Assembly: GCF_020181655.1 (NCBI RefSeq)
Contig: NZ_CP084032.1
Span: 3,410,001 to 3,474,000, forward strand
Direction of reading: 5' to 3'
Source: Pectobacterium colocasium
GTDB taxonomy: Bacteria; Pseudomonadota; Gammaproteobacteria; Enterobacterales; Enterobacteriaceae
DNA length: 64,000 nt
Shown here: positions 37,351-47,253 of the stretch, one piece after another
Numbering within the stretch: the stretch's first letter is position 1
Layout of the letters: the number at the start of each line of letters is the position of its first letter
Translations under genes and position numbers: made by a program
Notes under the pieces: model-generated
The model's input: only the letters and a program-made list of their open reading frames with translations
Databases searched by the model: none
Told to the model about the DNA's origin: nothing

Positions 37351-37521
37351 CGACCTCATTCCCAGACTGGTCAAAAATACTGTCTGACTTAATGAAAATT
37401 TTGTCATTTTCTCTTTTCCCAAGGCTGTTACTCTTTTAAGCCTACAATAATAACGGGTATCACCTCGCACGCAGTGCGGGAGATGGGTCACCTGCAACAG
37501 CACAGATAAGGGAAAAAGCAT

Positions 37522-38481
37522 ATGTCAGGTTTAGTGAACGGCAAATGGGTTAACGGCGATGTCGCGGCGGAAGAGATCAAAAACGGCGCGTTCCACCGTG
37601 AAGAAACCAAATTTCGGCAAACCGAGCTGGTGCCAGAAGCGGGTCGTTACCAGCTTTTTGTCTCCTATCTCTGCCCGTGGGCGTCGCGCACGCTGATTTT
37701 CCGCAAGCTGAAAGGGCTGGAGAACATCATCTCGCTTTCCGTTGCTAACCCACGCATCGCCGATAACGGCTGGGAGTTTGCCACCCCGCAGGATGCTGGC
37801 GAGCACGTGGGCGAGATTCACTACCTGCACCAGTTGTACACCGCCAGCGTGCCCGACTATACCGGAAAGGTGTCGGTGCCTGTGCTGTGGGATCGGGTGG
37901 AAGGCCGCATCGTGAATAACGAATCGGCGGACATCATCCGCATGCTGAATAGCGAATTTAACGACCTGACTGGTAATCACCTCGATTTCTACCCGTCAGA
38001 ACTGCACGCTGAGATCGATCGCTGGAACGAAACCGTGTATCACAACGTCAATAATGGCGTGTATAAAACCGGCTTCGCCAAAACACAGGAACACTATAAC
38101 GCTGCCGTCACGACGCTCTTCACTACGCTGGACGAGTTGGACGAACATCTGGGCAACCATCGCTATATGCTCGGTGACACGCTGACCGAAGCCGACTGGC
38201 GTCTGTTTGTGACGCTGGTACGTTTTGACGTGGCCTACCACGGCGCGTTCAAATGCAACCTGAAGCGTATTGCCGACTACCCGAACCTGTCGAATTATCT
38301 GCGCGAGCTGTACCAGTGGCCGGGCGTCGCAGAGACGGTCAATATCGACCACATCAAAGCGGGCTATTACGGCATTGCCTGGCTGAACCCGACGCAAATT
38401 GTGCCGGTTGGCCCATTCGTCGATTTATCTCAGCCCCATAACCGTGAAGCGTTCGGAAAATCCCGTATCGCCACGCGTTAA
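37522..38481 (+). CDS. Glutathionyl-hydroquinone reductase (Xi-class GST)
   Basis: A 319-residue protein of the YqjG/PcpF/ECM4 family, which removes glutathione from glutathionyl-hydroquinones. The catalytic Cys is in FVSYLCPWASRTLIFRKLKG (family C-P-W-A motif), and the second half has the helical GST domain with LTEADWRLFVTLVRFDVAY. Length agrees with E. coli YqjG (328). It starts with ATG at 37522 after AAGGGAAAAAG. A short inverted repeat (CTCGCAC-GCA-GTGCGGGAG) lies about 50 bases upstream. It likely recycles plant or respiratory quinone conjugates. Confidence 0.92.
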   Translation: MSGLVNGKWVNGDVAAEEIKNGAFHREETKFRQTELVPEAGRYQLFVSYLCPWASRTLIFRKLKGLENIISLSVANPRIADNGWEFATPQDAGEHVGEIHYLHQLYTASVPDYTGKVSVPVLWDRVEGRIVNNESADIIRMLNSEFNDLTGNHLDFYPSELHAEIDRWNETVYHNVNNGVYKTGFAKTQEHYNAAVTTLFTTLDELDEHLGNHRYMLGDTLTEADWRLFVTLVRFDVAYHGAFKCNLKRIADYPNLSNYLRELYQWPGVAETVNIDHIKAGYYGIAWLNPTQIVPVGPFVDLSQPHNREAFGKSRIATR

Positions 38482-38540
38482 TACGGCTTTATCTGGCCTG
38501 CTCGATTAATGGCAGGCCATTCTTTATTTAGGTCAAAAAA

Positions 38541-38572
38541 TTGATTTGCATCAAACGATTGATTTATGTCAA
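38541..38572. promoter_or_regulatory. Tandem FNR boxes upstream of trhP
   Basis: TTGATTTGCATCAA (38541-38554) is a perfect FNR site (TTGAT-N4-ATCAA), and TTGATTTATGTCAA (38559-38572) differs at one position; their centres are 18 bases apart. With a possible -10 TAGAAT at 38626-38631 the second site would sit near -72, a class I position. The following gene is trhP. Confidence 0.75.
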
Positions 38573-38693
38573 ACAAAGGCCCCACTTTTCGTGTGTCGTC
38601 TACTGCAATTTTCCCCTATTAGCGCTAGAATCCTCCGCCTTTACTGCTCCCGCCGCGGAGCAGCCTGACTTGTGATCAGAATCGAGAGATACC

Positions 38694-40055
38694 ATGTTTA
38701 AACCGGAACTGCTTTCTCCGGCCGGTACGCTGAAAAATATGCGCTACGCCTTTGCCTATGGCGCGGACGCGATTTATGCCGGTCAACCCCGCTACAGCCT
38801 GCGCGTGCGTAATAACGAATTCAACCATCAGACGCTGGCGCAAGCCATTAACGAAGCGCATGAACTGGGCAAGAAATTCTACGTGGTCGTTAACATCGCA
38901 CCGCACAATGCCAAACTGAAAACCTTCCTGCGTGACCTGCAACCCGTCATCGAAATGGGGCCGGATGCGCTGATCATGTCCGATCCGGGTTTGATTATGC
39001 TGGTGCGGGAAAACTTCCCACAGATAGATATTCACCTTTCCGTTCAGGCCAACGCGGTAAACTGGGCGACGGTGAAATTCTGGCAGCAAATGGGGCTGAC
39101 ACGTGTCATTCTGTCCCGCGAACTGTCGCTGGAAGAAATTGCAGAAATCCGCCAGAACGTGCCGGATATGGAACTGGAGATCTTCGTTCACGGCGCACTG
39201 TGCATGGCCTACTCTGGCCGCTGCCTGCTGTCCGGTTACATCAATAAACGCGATCCGAATCAGGGTACCTGCACTAACGCCTGCCGCTGGGAATATAAGG
39301 TTCAGGAAGGTAAAGAAGACGACATCGGCAATATCGTCCATCAGCACGAACCTATCGCGGTGAAGAATGTTGAGCCCGCGCTGGGCATCGGCGAACCGAC
39401 TGACAAAGTCTTTATGCTGGAAGAAAGCATGCGCCCCGGCGAGTACATGAGCGCCTTTGAAGACGAACACGGCACCTACATCATGAACTCCCGCGATCTG
39501 CGTGCCATCCAGCACGTTGAACGCCTGACGCAGATGCAGGTGCACTCGCTGAAAATCGAAGGCCGCACCAAGTCATTCTATTACTGTGCCCGTACTGCAC
39601 AGGTTTATCGCCGTGCCATCGACGATGCCGTGGCGGGTAAACCGTTCGATCCAACCTTGCTGGAAACGCTGGAAGGGCTGGCGCACCGTGGCTACACCGA
39701 AGGCTTCCTGCGTCGCCACGTGCATGAAGATTACCAGAACTACGATTACGGCTATTCTGTCTCCGATCGTCAGCAGTTTGTCGGTGAATTCACCGGCATG
39801 CGTCGCGATGGGCTGGCGGAAGTCGAGGTGAAGAACAAATTTTCCTGCGGCGACAGCGTGGAGATGATGACGCCAAACGGCAATATTCAATTCACCATCG
39901 ACTCCATGCAGAACGCCAAAGGGCAACCCGCCGATGTGGCGCCGGGTAACGGCCATATCGTTTACCTGCCCGTGCCGGACGATATCTCGCTGGACTATGC
40001 GCTCTTGCTTCGCAATCTGCCGGGCACTACCACGCGTAACCCTAACGCGGAATAA
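38694..40055 (+). CDS. trhP: tRNA hydroxylation protein TrhP (U32 family, YegQ)
   Basis: A 453-residue U32-family protein that, with prephenate, supports 5-hydroxylation of wobble uridine in tRNA (ho5U34). It begins MFKPELLSPAGTLKNMRYAFAYGADAIYAG. The U32 signature EIFVHGALCMAYSGRCLLSGY is present, followed by a Cys cluster (GTCTNACRW) that likely binds Fe-S. Length matches E. coli YegQ (453). The order baeR - trhP - cyaR - yegS is the E. coli order apart from inserted genes. The prephenate-dependent TrhP route works without O2, which agrees with the FNR boxes upstream. Confidence 0.95.
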   Translation: MFKPELLSPAGTLKNMRYAFAYGADAIYAGQPRYSLRVRNNEFNHQTLAQAINEAHELGKKFYVVVNIAPHNAKLKTFLRDLQPVIEMGPDALIMSDPGLIMLVRENFPQIDIHLSVQANAVNWATVKFWQQMGLTRVILSRELSLEEIAEIRQNVPDMELEIFVHGALCMAYSGRCLLSGYINKRDPNQGTCTNACRWEYKVQEGKEDDIGNIVHQHEPIAVKNVEPALGIGEPTDKVFMLEESMRPGEYMSAFEDEHGTYIMNSRDLRAIQHVERLTQMQVHSLKIEGRTKSFYYCARTAQVYRRAIDDAVAGKPFDPTLLETLEGLAHRGYTEGFLRRHVHEDYQNYDYGYSVSDRQQFVGEFTGMRRDGLAEVEVKNKFSCGDSVEMMTPNGNIQFTIDSMQNAKGQPADVAPGNGHIVYLPVPDDISLDYALLLRNLPGTTTRNPNAE

Positions 40056-40067
40056 ACCGGTCATACC

Positions 40068-40090
40068 GCCGGATGTCCCGTACATCCGGC
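40068..40090 (+). terminator. Hairpin after trhP
   Basis: GCCGGATGT, loop CCCGT, ACATCCGGC: a perfect 9-bp stem 12 bases after the trhP stop. No T tract follows. Confidence 0.55.
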
Positions 40091-40214
40091 AATGCCTCCC
40101 ACAAGCGATCCCTTCCTTCTCGTATGCCCCCCTATTCTCGACCGTTCTCAACCGCGACTCAGTACGTCAATCGCTCGACGGTATCGTTACAAAGCTCAGG
40201 GTTTTTAACGAATA

Positions 40215-40230
40215 TTAGAAACAGATCACA
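40215..40230 (+). promoter_or_regulatory. Class II CRP site of cyaR
   Basis: TTAGA-AACAGA-TCACA: 8 of 10 fixed positions of the CRP consensus. Its centre (40222.5) lies 41.5 bases upstream of the predicted cyaR start at 40264, the exact class II position; a -10 (TAGTAT, 40252-40257) is well placed. CRP activates cyaR in E. coli. Confidence 0.78.
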
Positions 40231-40263
40231 TCAATTCACCGGTCTTGTGGTTAGTATTGCGTC

Positions 40264-40356
40264 GCTGAGAAAACATAGAACGAAAAATAAGCGTAGTGAT
40301 ACTACTAGGAACCACCTCCTTGGCCAGCTCAATCTCCCTTGAGCTGGCTTTTCTTT
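40264..40356 (+). ncRNA. cyaR: CyaR small regulatory RNA
   Basis: A Hfq-dependent sRNA between trhP (yegQ) and yegS, the E. coli location. The diagnostic core AGGAACCACCTCCTT (40307-40321), which base-pairs with ribosome sites of targets such as ompX, luxS and nadE in E. coli, is identical. It is followed by a terminator stem GCCAGCTCAA (40323-40332), loop TCTCCC, TTGAGCTGGC (40339-40348) and TTTTCTTTTT. The loop AATCTCCCTT is also conserved. The 5' end GCTGAGAAAACAT resembles E. coli GCTGAAAAACAT. A class II CRP site lies upstream. Confidence 0.92.
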
Positions 40357-40466
40357 TTCTCCCGCCCGCGCATTTTCCCCACCGCACATTCACCGACTCT
40401 TCTGATGTCTACCTATCGATTTAGTGACTATTATTAATCCCACGATCCTGCTTAGGAGAAATGGCC

Positions 40467-41366
40467 ATGGAAAAAAATCCAATCACACTGCTAATTCTGA
40501 ATGGGAAGAGTGCGGGTAATGAAGAACTCCGCGAGGCCATTGATACGCTGCGACAGGACGGCTATACGCTGCATGTCCGCGTGACCTGGGAATATGGCGA
40601 TGCCAAACGCTATGTAGAAGAGGCGATTCAGCTCAGCGCGGATAACGTGATCGCCGCCGGTGGCGACGGCACCGTCAATGAAGTCGCCGCCGCATTAGCG
40701 GTACAGCCGGAAGCGGTGCGCCCGTGTTTGGGGATTGTCCCGCTGGGTACGGCCAACGATTTCGCCACCAGTTGTCAGATTCCGATGGAGATGCACAACG
40801 CGCTAACGCTGGCGATCAAAGGCCGCGTCACCGCCATTGATGTCGCCAACGTGAACGACAGTCACTATTTCATCAACATGGCAACGGGCGGCTTCGCCAC
40901 GCGCATTACCACCGAGACACCCGCCAAGATGAAGGCCGCACTGGGAAGTGCGTCTTACGTGCTGCACGCGCTATTTCGCATGGACATGCTGCAAGCCGAG
41001 CGCTGTGAGATTCGCGGGCCGGATTTTCACTGGTCAGGCGATACGCTGGTCATTGCGGTGGGGAATGGTCGTCAGGCAGGCGGCGGACAACAGCTTTGCC
41101 CTGAAGCGCTGGTCAATGATGGGCTGCTGGAACTGAGCGTACTATCGGCAACCGAGCTGCTGCCGAATATGCTTCAGGCCTGGTTTACCGGCAGCGAAAA
41201 TCAGAACATGATTTCCGCTACCCTGCCCTGGCTGGAGATCACCGCGCCGGATGATATGACATTTAATCTGGACGGCGAGCCGCTCACCGCCAAACGCTTC
41301 CGTATCGAGGTGCTTCCCGCCGCGATTCGCTGCCGGCTGCCGCCCCAGTGCTCTCTGCTGGAATAG
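40467..41366 (+). CDS. yegS: Lipid kinase YegS
   Basis: A 299-residue diacylglycerol-kinase-like enzyme. The nucleotide-binding [17 protein letters not shown] (residues about 60-76) and [15 protein letters not shown] are the kinase signature, and the C-terminal lobe contains [25 protein letters not shown]. coli YegS has the same length and phosphorylates phosphatidylglycerol in vitro; its physiological role is unclear. The second of two close ATGs (40467) is chosen because AGGAG is 9 bases upstream. It is monocistronic and follows cyaR. Confidence 0.95.
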   Translation: MEKNPITLLILNGKSAGNEELREAIDTLRQDGYTLHVRVTWEYGDAKRYVEEAIQLSADNVIAAGGDGTVNEVAAALAVQPEAVRPCLGIVPLGTANDFATSCQIPMEMHNALTLAIKGRVTAIDVANVNDSHYFINMATGGFATRITTETPAKMKAALGSASYVLHALFRMDMLQAERCEIRGPDFHWSGDTLVIAVGNGRQAGGGQQLCPEALVNDGLLELSVLSATELLPNMLQAWFTGSENQNMISATLPWLEITAPDDMTFNLDGEPLTAKRFRIEVLPAAIRCRLPPQCSLLE

Positions 41367-41394
41367 CGGTGCGTTTCGACGATTCCTGTTTCTC

Positions 41395-41802
41395 CTATTC
41401 CCGTTTCAGGCGATTACTGTTTGCCAGGTACAGCGTCACGACTAGCAGCAGGATCGCCGCAGAATACACCAGCGTATCCGACGGGCTTTTGTGATCGACA
41501 ATAATCAGGCGAATGATGGCCGTAATGCCGATGTAGATAAAATAGCGCAGCGGGAAGTGATAGCCGGACTGGAAATACTTCACGATCAGCGCAATAAACT
41601 CAAAATACAGGAAATAAATTACAATGCCTTCTATCAGCTGATAGGAGGAATCTTTCTCATTGGAGATCAGCAGCACCTTCGCCAGATGAAACGTTTCTTT
41701 GACTAAAAAAATCACCAGAATAGTCGCCAGCACCAGCAGGCCGATATTGAGTATCGTCTGAAGCGCTTTGGCAGCCATCGCACTGCGAGCAGAACCTGCC
41801 AT
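41395..41802 (-). CDS. psiE: Phosphate-starvation-inducible membrane protein PsiE
   Basis: A 135-residue protein with about four membrane helices ([77 protein letters not shown]; rough borders). It matches the PsiE family, induced by phosphate starvation in E. coli and of unknown biochemical role. It lies convergent to yegS with 28 bases between stops. I cannot see a clear Pho box upstream. Confidence 0.9.
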   Translation of the reverse strand: MAGSARSAMAAKALQTILNIGLLVLATILVIFLVKETFHLAKVLLISNEKDSSYQLIEGIVIYFLYFEFIALIVKYFQSGYHFPLRYFIYIGITAIIRLIIVDHKSPSDTLVYSAAILLLVVTLYLANSNRLKRE

Positions 41803-41954
41803 ATGTTATCCCCACACCCTGTTTCACATTAACGCCAAGATTTCACAGCAAAGTAACCGGATGCCCCCACACTGTCACGCCAAAATACGCTTAATTTAGT
41901 TTGAAATTACTGGCAAAGATGTCACGCAAAGTACAAGTCAATTTACTTATGGTT

Positions 41955-42758
41955 TTACCACCAGCGATGGAAATGGTGAACGGGGCCGATGCCGTGCCCG
42001 ACCTCCAGCGTGTCGGCCTGTTGTAATGCCTGCTGCAAATAATCCTTCGCGGCGTAGACCGTTTCGCTCCAGCTATCGTGGCGCGGTCGCAACGCGGCCA
42101 GTGCGGCAGACAGCGTGCAGCCGGTGCCATGCGTATGACGGGTATTCACTCGCGGGGAACTAAAGCGCTGCGGTTCGGCCTGTCGGCTGAACAGCCAGTC
42201 CGGGCTTTCCGCTTCACTCAAGTGACCGCCTTTCATCAGCACCGCCTGACAGCCCATTGCCAGCAGCGCCTCCCCCTGCTCACGCATTTCCCGTTCGTTG
42301 GTGGCCGGTGACGTATTCAGCAGCGCCGCAGCCTCGGGCAAGTTGGGCGTAATCAGGGACACCAGCGGCAGCAGTTCACGGCGGATCGATTCCACCGCCT
42401 CGGGTGCGAGTAGCGGATCGCCACTTTTCGCCAGCATCACGGTGTCCAGCACCACAAAAGGCACCGCGTAGTGACGCAGGCGCTCGGCAACCGCGTCAAC
42501 AATATCGGTCTGCGCCAGCATCCCAATCTTGGCGCTGTCGATGCGTACATCGCTCAGCACGGAATCCAACTGCGCCGCGACAAAATCCGGCTCAATTCGG
42601 TAGACGGACTGCACGCCGCGCGTATTTTGCGCCACCAGCGCGGTAATGACTGACGTCCCATAAGCCCCCAGCGCGGAAAAAGCTTTTAGATCCGCCTGAA
42701 TACCCGCCCCGCCGCTCGGATCGGTGCCTGCAATCGTCAACGCATTGATACGTTTCAT
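41955..42758 (-). CDS. thiD: Hydroxymethylpyrimidine (phosphate) kinase
   Basis: A 267-residue ribokinase-fold enzyme that phosphorylates HMP and then HMP-P in thiamine synthesis. The N-terminal signature [23 protein letters not shown] in part binds substrate, and the C-terminal [19 protein letters not shown] contains the anion-hole/catalytic Asp-replacing Cys region typical of ThiD (GTGC). ATG overlaps the thiM TGA by 4 bases (ATGA), so translation is coupled. A TPP riboswitch controls the thiMD transcript. Confidence 0.96.
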   Translation of the reverse strand: MKRINALTIAGTDPSGGAGIQADLKAFSALGAYGTSVITALVAQNTRGVQSVYRIEPDFVAAQLDSVLSDVRIDSAKIGMLAQTDIVDAVAERLRHYAVPFVVLDTVMLAKSGDPLLAPEAVESIRRELLPLVSLITPNLPEAAALLNTSPATNEREMREQGEALLAMGCQAVLMKGGHLSEAESPDWLFSRQAEPQRFSSPRVNTRHTHGTGCTLSAALAALRPRHDSWSETVYAAKDYLQQALQQADTLEVGHGIGPVHHFHRWW

Positions 42759-43549
42759 GCCAGATCCTCCGCGCGCAGGGTATAGAGCCTGTCGAGAAAG
42801 TTGGGGATAAAACTGCCTGTACCTTGAGACACCGAAGCCGCCTGCTGCCCCGCGAAAGCCATGACATAGCACGCCGCCGCTACGTGGGATAAGCGTTCCC
42901 CCTCCAGAGCACAGAAACCCGCGACGACTGCCGACAGCGCACAGCCCGCACCAACCACGCGCGTCATCATGCTATCGCCACCAGTCACCGCGATATCACG
43001 TACGCCGTCCGTGACATAATCCACCACGCCGGTCACCGCGACGATCGTCCCCACTTGCCGCGCCAGTTCGCGTGCAGCAGGAAGCGCTGCCAGCGAGTCA
43101 TCGGTGCTATCCACACCCCGCCCCTGTGCGGCTAAGCCCGCCAGCGCCATGATTTCAGACGCATTGCCGCGAATCGCCGCGGGCTTCCACGCCAGCAATT
43201 CCCGACAGAATTCACGCCGAAAGGTCAACCCGCCTACGGCAACCGGATCGAGCACCCACGGCGTCCCCGCCTGATGCGCGCGGTTTACCGCCGCTCGCAT
43301 CGCCTCGGCGCGCGAGCGCTCCAGCGTCCCGACATTAATCAGCAGCGCATCGGCCACCGCGCTGAACTGCGCAGCTTCTTCAGGATCGACCACCATTGCC
43401 GGCGACGCATTCAGCGCCAGCAGCACATTAGCGGTAAAAGATTGCACCACGTCGTTGGTCAGGCAGTGCACCAGCGGCGAGGCAGAACGGAATTGGGTGA
43501 GTGAGGTTGCTGCCTGAGCGGCAGAAAGGTCGGTGGGTCGCGTGTTCAT
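42755..43549 (-). CDS. thiM: Hydroxyethylthiazole kinase
   Basis: A 264-residue ribokinase-like enzyme that salvages the thiazole moiety of thiamine. Features are [30 protein letters not shown] in part (substrate site), [22 protein letters not shown] and the catalytic [13 protein letters not shown]. The start at 43549 (MNTRPTDLS) has GGGAG just upstream, and an in-frame GTG/ATG 11 codons earlier lies in the riboswitch expression platform. It is the first gene of thiMD. Confidence 0.96.
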   Translation of the reverse strand: MNTRPTDLSAAQAATSLTQFRSASPLVHCLTNDVVQSFTANVLLALNASPAMVVDPEEAAQFSAVADALLINVGTLERSRAEAMRAAVNRAHQAGTPWVLDPVAVGGLTFRREFCRELLAWKPAAIRGNASEIMALAGLAAQGRGVDSTDDSLAALPAARELARQVGTIVAVTGVVDYVTDGVRDIAVTGGDSMMTRVVGAGCALSAVVAGFCALEGERLSHVAAACYVMAFAGQQAASVSQGTGSFIPNFLDRLYTLRAEDLA

Positions 43550-43598
43550 AGGTCTCCCAACCGGCGTGGAAGAAGGCGGCAACCGGTGGGCATACCGT

Positions 43599-43678
43599 GA
43601 CTTCCCTACGCTGGCATTATCCAGATCAGGTGGTACGGGTATTTCTCAGCCTTCACAAAGAAGGGCACCCCGAGTCAT
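43599..43678 (-). promoter_or_regulatory. TPP riboswitch of thiMD
   Basis: Read on the minus strand: CGGGGTGCCC, then CTGAGA and ATACCC, then CCTGATCTGG and ATAATGCCAGCGTAGGGAAG, the full THI-box core in order. It lies 50 bases upstream of thiM. The intervening leader has ACCGG and CCGGT elements that could form the switching helix near the GGGAG ribosome site. Confidence 0.96.
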
Positions 43679-43843
43679 GTACTACGCTTTGCAGCATAAG
43701 TAAGTGGGTAACGTAAAGCAAGCGCTCCCCCGCTTCTCTTGCCCACCCGACACCCAATGAAAAACCACAGGCACGTTGTGACATAGAGAAAAACGCCATA
43801 ACCCTTTAGACTGGTTAATCAAACCCATACTGAGGAGATTGTG

Positions 43844-44863
43844 ATGACGATGATAAAGAGTTATGCCGCACCGGAAGCAGGCGCAGCGCTGGAGTTGTAT
43901 GAGTTTGATGCGGGTGAACTACAGGCGGAAGACGTAGAAGTTGTGGTGGATTACTGCGGCGTGTGCCATTCCGATCTCTCGATGATCGATAACGAATGGG
44001 GCATATCGAGCTATCCGCTGGTTGCCGGGCATGAAGTAATTGGCCGTGTGCACGCCCTGGGCAACGCGGCGAAGAACAAAGGATTAAAGGTTGGTCAGCG
44101 CGTCGGTATTGGCTGGACGGCACGTAGCTGTGGGCACTGCGATGCCTGTATCAGCGGCAGCCAAACCAACTGCCAGCAAGGCAGCGTGCCGACCATCCTG
44201 AATAAAGGCGGTTTTGCCAATAAGATCCGTGCGAACTGGCAGTGGGCTATCCCGCTTCCTGATTCCATCGATATCGAATCTGCAGGCCCGTTGCTGTGCG
44301 GCGGCATCACCGTTTTCAAACCGCTGTTAATGCACCATGTCACCGCAACCAGCCGCGTCGGCGTGATCGGCATCGGCGGTCTGGGGCATATCGCGATTAA
44401 GCTCCTGCACGCAATGGGTTGTGAAGTCACGGCGTTCAGCTCAAACCCAGCCAAAGAGCAGGAAGTGCTGGCGATGGGTGCCGATAAGGTCGTCAACAGC
44501 CGCGATCCTCAAGCGCTGACGGCATTAGCGGGTCAGTTCGATCTCATCATCAACACCGTGAGCGTCGATCTGGAATGGCAACCCTACTTCAACGCACTCG
44601 CCTATAACGGGAAATTCCATACCGTCGGCGCGGTGATGAAGCCATTTAGCGTGCCGGCCTTTACGCTCATCGCAGGTGACCGCAGCGTTTCCGGCTCTTC
44701 TACCGGCTCACCGCATGAACTGCGTTCTCTGATGAAGCTCGCCGCGCGTGCCAACGTGAAGCCGCAGACAGAGCTGTTCCCGATGTCAAAAATCAACGAG
44801 GCCATCCAGCACGTACGCGACGGCAAAGCCCGCTACCGAGTCGTACTGAAAGCCGATTTCTAA
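43844..44863 (+). CDS. Zinc-dependent NAD(P) alcohol dehydrogenase (CAD/YahK type)
   Basis: A 339-residue medium-chain dehydrogenase. Catalytic zinc ligands are in [12 protein letters not shown] and the GHE motif VAGHEVIG; the structural-zinc cysteines are C-x2-C-x2-C in [16 protein letters not shown]. The Rossmann glycine motif is [12 protein letters not shown]. The cinnamyl-alcohol-like subgroup acts broadly on aldehydes, often with NADPH. ATG 43844 has GAGGAG 6 bases upstream; a GTG one codon before and an ATG two codons later are less well placed. Divergent from thiMD; a terminator follows. Confidence 0.93.
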   Translation: MTMIKSYAAPEAGAALELYEFDAGELQAEDVEVVVDYCGVCHSDLSMIDNEWGISSYPLVAGHEVIGRVHALGNAAKNKGLKVGQRVGIGWTARSCGHCDACISGSQTNCQQGSVPTILNKGGFANKIRANWQWAIPLPDSIDIESAGPLLCGGITVFKPLLMHHVTATSRVGVIGIGGLGHIAIKLLHAMGCEVTAFSSNPAKEQEVLAMGADKVVNSRDPQALTALAGQFDLIINTVSVDLEWQPYFNALAYNGKFHTVGAVMKPFSVPAFTLIAGDRSVSGSSTGSPHELRSLMKLAARANVKPQTELFPMSKINEAIQHVRDGKARYRVVLKADF

Positions 44864-44870
44864 TCGGTAA

Positions 44871-44900
44871 AGACGCCTGAGCAATCGGGCGTCTGCTTTT
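44871..44900 (+). terminator. Terminator of the CAD-type dehydrogenase
   Basis: AGACGCC (44871-44877) pairs with GGCGTCT (44888-44894), followed by GCTTTTT. Confidence 0.78.
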
Positions 44901-45016
44901 TGCACATCAGCTCAGCCAACGCCATTCTCTGGACTACACCGCCCCGTACAACGATGCTGAATGTATTCAATCGGTTTCATGATAGGATTGAAAGGTGATG
45001 CAAGAGGAGAGCCGCA

Positions 45017-45940
45017 ATGCCTTTTAAAGAATATGACCACGATTTTATTGATAGAAATAAGAAAGCCTCCTCGTCTGTAAGGCTCGCCCTGCTATTGTCT
45101 GCATTGGTCATTATATTCAACCTTGTATTCTTCAAGCACCGTGACTTTCAAGAACAGTTGCACAATAATCCAGGGTCTTATACCGATTCGATTGCGCTGG
45201 TTTTGCTTTTTTTTATCCTGTCCTGTACCAGTAAAATATCACTGAACCATACCTCCGCGTTATCCATTCGCCTCGGGCTGCACGTCTGGATATGCGCCGC
45301 CACGTTTGATTTTATGGATGAGTTCATCTATCAGCCCAGACTGGTTGGGTATTATGTTGAAGATCTGCTGAGAATCATTGGGATGTTTGGCGTCGGATTT
45401 GGTGTCTATACCCTGATACAGCAAATCAATAATAAATATGTCGAAGCCAGAATACAGTCATTCAGCGACGAACTCACACAGCTCCCTAATCGTCGGTTTT
45501 TTATTAACGAATTAAAAAAACTCGAAGCGAAAACACCCTATTTATTTATTATCGACATCGATAATTTCAAAGTCATTAATGATAAATATGGCCATGCAAA
45601 AGGCGATGAAATATTAAGTAAGTTCGGCCATATTCTTTCCCGTTTCGATAACAGTGAGATCGTAGCAACCCGAATCGGGGGCGAAGAGTTCGCGATTATT
45701 CTGTATGCCGGAACGCAAGAGCGGGCAGAAACGCTGGCAAGGTCGGTATTAAAAAACGCGAACAAAATCATTATCAAGAATATGCACCACCTTTCTGTCA
45801 GCATTGGCGCGGGTAAAAAACAGCCGCAGGAACCCACTGAACACTTTATGAAACGCGTGGATGTCGCACTTTACCAGGCTAAAAACACCGGTAAAGGCAA
45901 AGTGGAATGGGCTCCTGAGCCGAAAGAAAAAACCCAGTAG
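45017..45940 (+). CDS. Membrane-bound diguanylate cyclase (GGDEF)
   Basis: A 307-residue protein. The first half has about four hydrophobic helices (LALLLSALVIIFNLVFF, IALVLLFFILSC, IRLGLHVWICAATFDFM, LLRIIGMFGVGFGVYTL), and the second half a GGDEF domain with DELTQLPNRRFF, the metal-binding FIIDIDNFKVINDKYGHAKGD, and the active-site loop RIGGEEFAIIL. The intact GGEEF supports c-di-GMP synthesis; I see no RxxD inhibitory site directly before it. Monocistronic, with an AGAGGAGA-type site. It probably tunes motility or attachment. Confidence 0.92.
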   Translation: MPFKEYDHDFIDRNKKASSSVRLALLLSALVIIFNLVFFKHRDFQEQLHNNPGSYTDSIALVLLFFILSCTSKISLNHTSALSIRLGLHVWICAATFDFMDEFIYQPRLVGYYVEDLLRIIGMFGVGFGVYTLIQQINNKYVEARIQSFSDELTQLPNRRFFINELKKLEAKTPYLFIIDIDNFKVINDKYGHAKGDEILSKFGHILSRFDNSEIVATRIGGEEFAIILYAGTQERAETLARSVLKNANKIIIKNMHHLSVSIGAGKKQPQEPTEHFMKRVDVALYQAKNTGKGKVEWAPEPKEKTQ

Positions 45941-46189
45941 CCCGACGTAGTTTCATTCCCACAATACGGCCGCACGGACGCGCCACTCAGCTAATCATCA
46001 TAAAAACTACTGAAAACGATATTCCCCTCGCCTTTACTCGCTCCTCCGCCAGCTATCATTTTGTAACAAAATTAAATACTTCCTGATTAATCAACTTTTC
46101 GGCCAGCGTGTACCCTTTTATAGGTAGAACCCAATACATTACCTCTACAACACATTCCCCCCACAACACATTCAGTAAAAGGAAGACGA

Positions 46190-47200
46190 ATGAAAGCAGC
46201 CATCGTAACGAAAGACCATTCCGTTGAGATTCAGGACAAAAAACTGCGCCCCCTCCAGCACGGAGAAGCCCTGCTGAAAATGGAATGCTGCGGCGTGTGC
46301 CATACCGATCTACATGTCAAAGACGGGGATTTTGGCGATGTTACCGGCATCACGCTCGGCCATGAGGGTATCGGTATCGTCAAAGAAGTGGGACCCGGCG
46401 TAACCTCACTGAAACCCGGCGATCGCGCCAGCGTCGCCTGGTTCTATCAGGGCTGTGGCCACTGTGAGTATTGTAATAGCGGTAACGAAACCCTGTGCCG
46501 CGAAGTAAAAAACGCGGGCTACTCCGTTGATGGCGGGATGGCTGAAGAGTGCATCGTCGTTGCCGATTACGCGGTAAAAGTACCGGAGGGTCTGGATTCT
46601 GCCGCCGCCAGCAGCATTACCTGCGCGGGCGTGACAACCTACAAAGCGGTGAAGGTCTCGCAAATCAAACCAGGACAGTGGATCGCCATTTATGGTCTAG
46701 GCGGATTGGGCAATCTGGCGCTGCAATATGCCAAGAACGTCTTTAACGCGAAGGTCATCGCGATTGATGTCAACGATGCACAGCTGGCCTTTGCTAAAGA
46801 GATGGGCGCAGATCTGGTCATCAACCCGGCTAAAGACGATGCCGCCAGAATCATTCAGGAAAAAGTAGGTGGAGCACATGCGGCCGTGGTCACTGCCGTG
46901 GCGCGTGCAGCATTTAACTCCGCGGTCGATGCCGTTCGCGCCGGCGGGCGTATTGTCGCCGTCGGCCTGCCGCCGGAATCCATGGATCTGAATATTCCGC
47001 GTCTGGTGCTGGACGGCATTCAGGTATTGGGATCGCTGGTCGGCACGCGTGAAGATCTGAAAGAAGCGTTCCAGTTTGCAGCCGAAGGGAAAGTGAAACC
47101 GAAAGTGACGCGTCGCCCGCTGAAAGACATCAACGCCATTTTTGCGGAAATGAAAGGCGGAAAAATCACCGGTCGCATGGTGATTGATCTGTCAATGTAA
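46190..47200 (+). CDS. adhP: Zinc alcohol dehydrogenase AdhP
   Basis: A 336-residue medium-chain NAD-dependent alcohol dehydrogenase. Catalytic zinc ligands are in [19 protein letters not shown] and LGHEGIGIV, and the structural zinc cysteines in [16 protein letters not shown]; the NAD site is [16 protein letters not shown]. Length and sequence agree with E. coli AdhP, an ethanol/propanol-preferring enzyme. It begins [15 protein letters not shown] after an AAAAGGAAG site, and a clean terminator follows. Confidence 0.95.
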   Translation: MKAAIVTKDHSVEIQDKKLRPLQHGEALLKMECCGVCHTDLHVKDGDFGDVTGITLGHEGIGIVKEVGPGVTSLKPGDRASVAWFYQGCGHCEYCNSGNETLCREVKNAGYSVDGGMAEECIVVADYAVKVPEGLDSAAASSITCAGVTTYKAVKVSQIKPGQWIAIYGLGGLGNLALQYAKNVFNAKVIAIDVNDAQLAFAKEMGADLVINPAKDDAARIIQEKVGGAHAAVVTAVARAAFNSAVDAVRAGGRIVAVGLPPESMDLNIPRLVLDGIQVLGSLVGTREDLKEAFQFAAEGKVKPKVTRRPLKDINAIFAEMKGGKITGRMVIDLSM

Positions 47201-47220
47201 ACGGCGTTTTTTATATAAAC

Positions 47221-47249
47221 GGGATAGCACCGCGCTATCCCATTTTTTA
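47221..47249. terminator. Terminator between adhP and the convergent flavin-type gene
   Basis: GGGATAGC, loop ACCGC, GCTATCCC, then ATTTTTTAT. On the opposite strand it is preceded by a T-rich stretch, so it can act both ways. Confidence 0.88.
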
Positions 47250-47253
47250 TATT

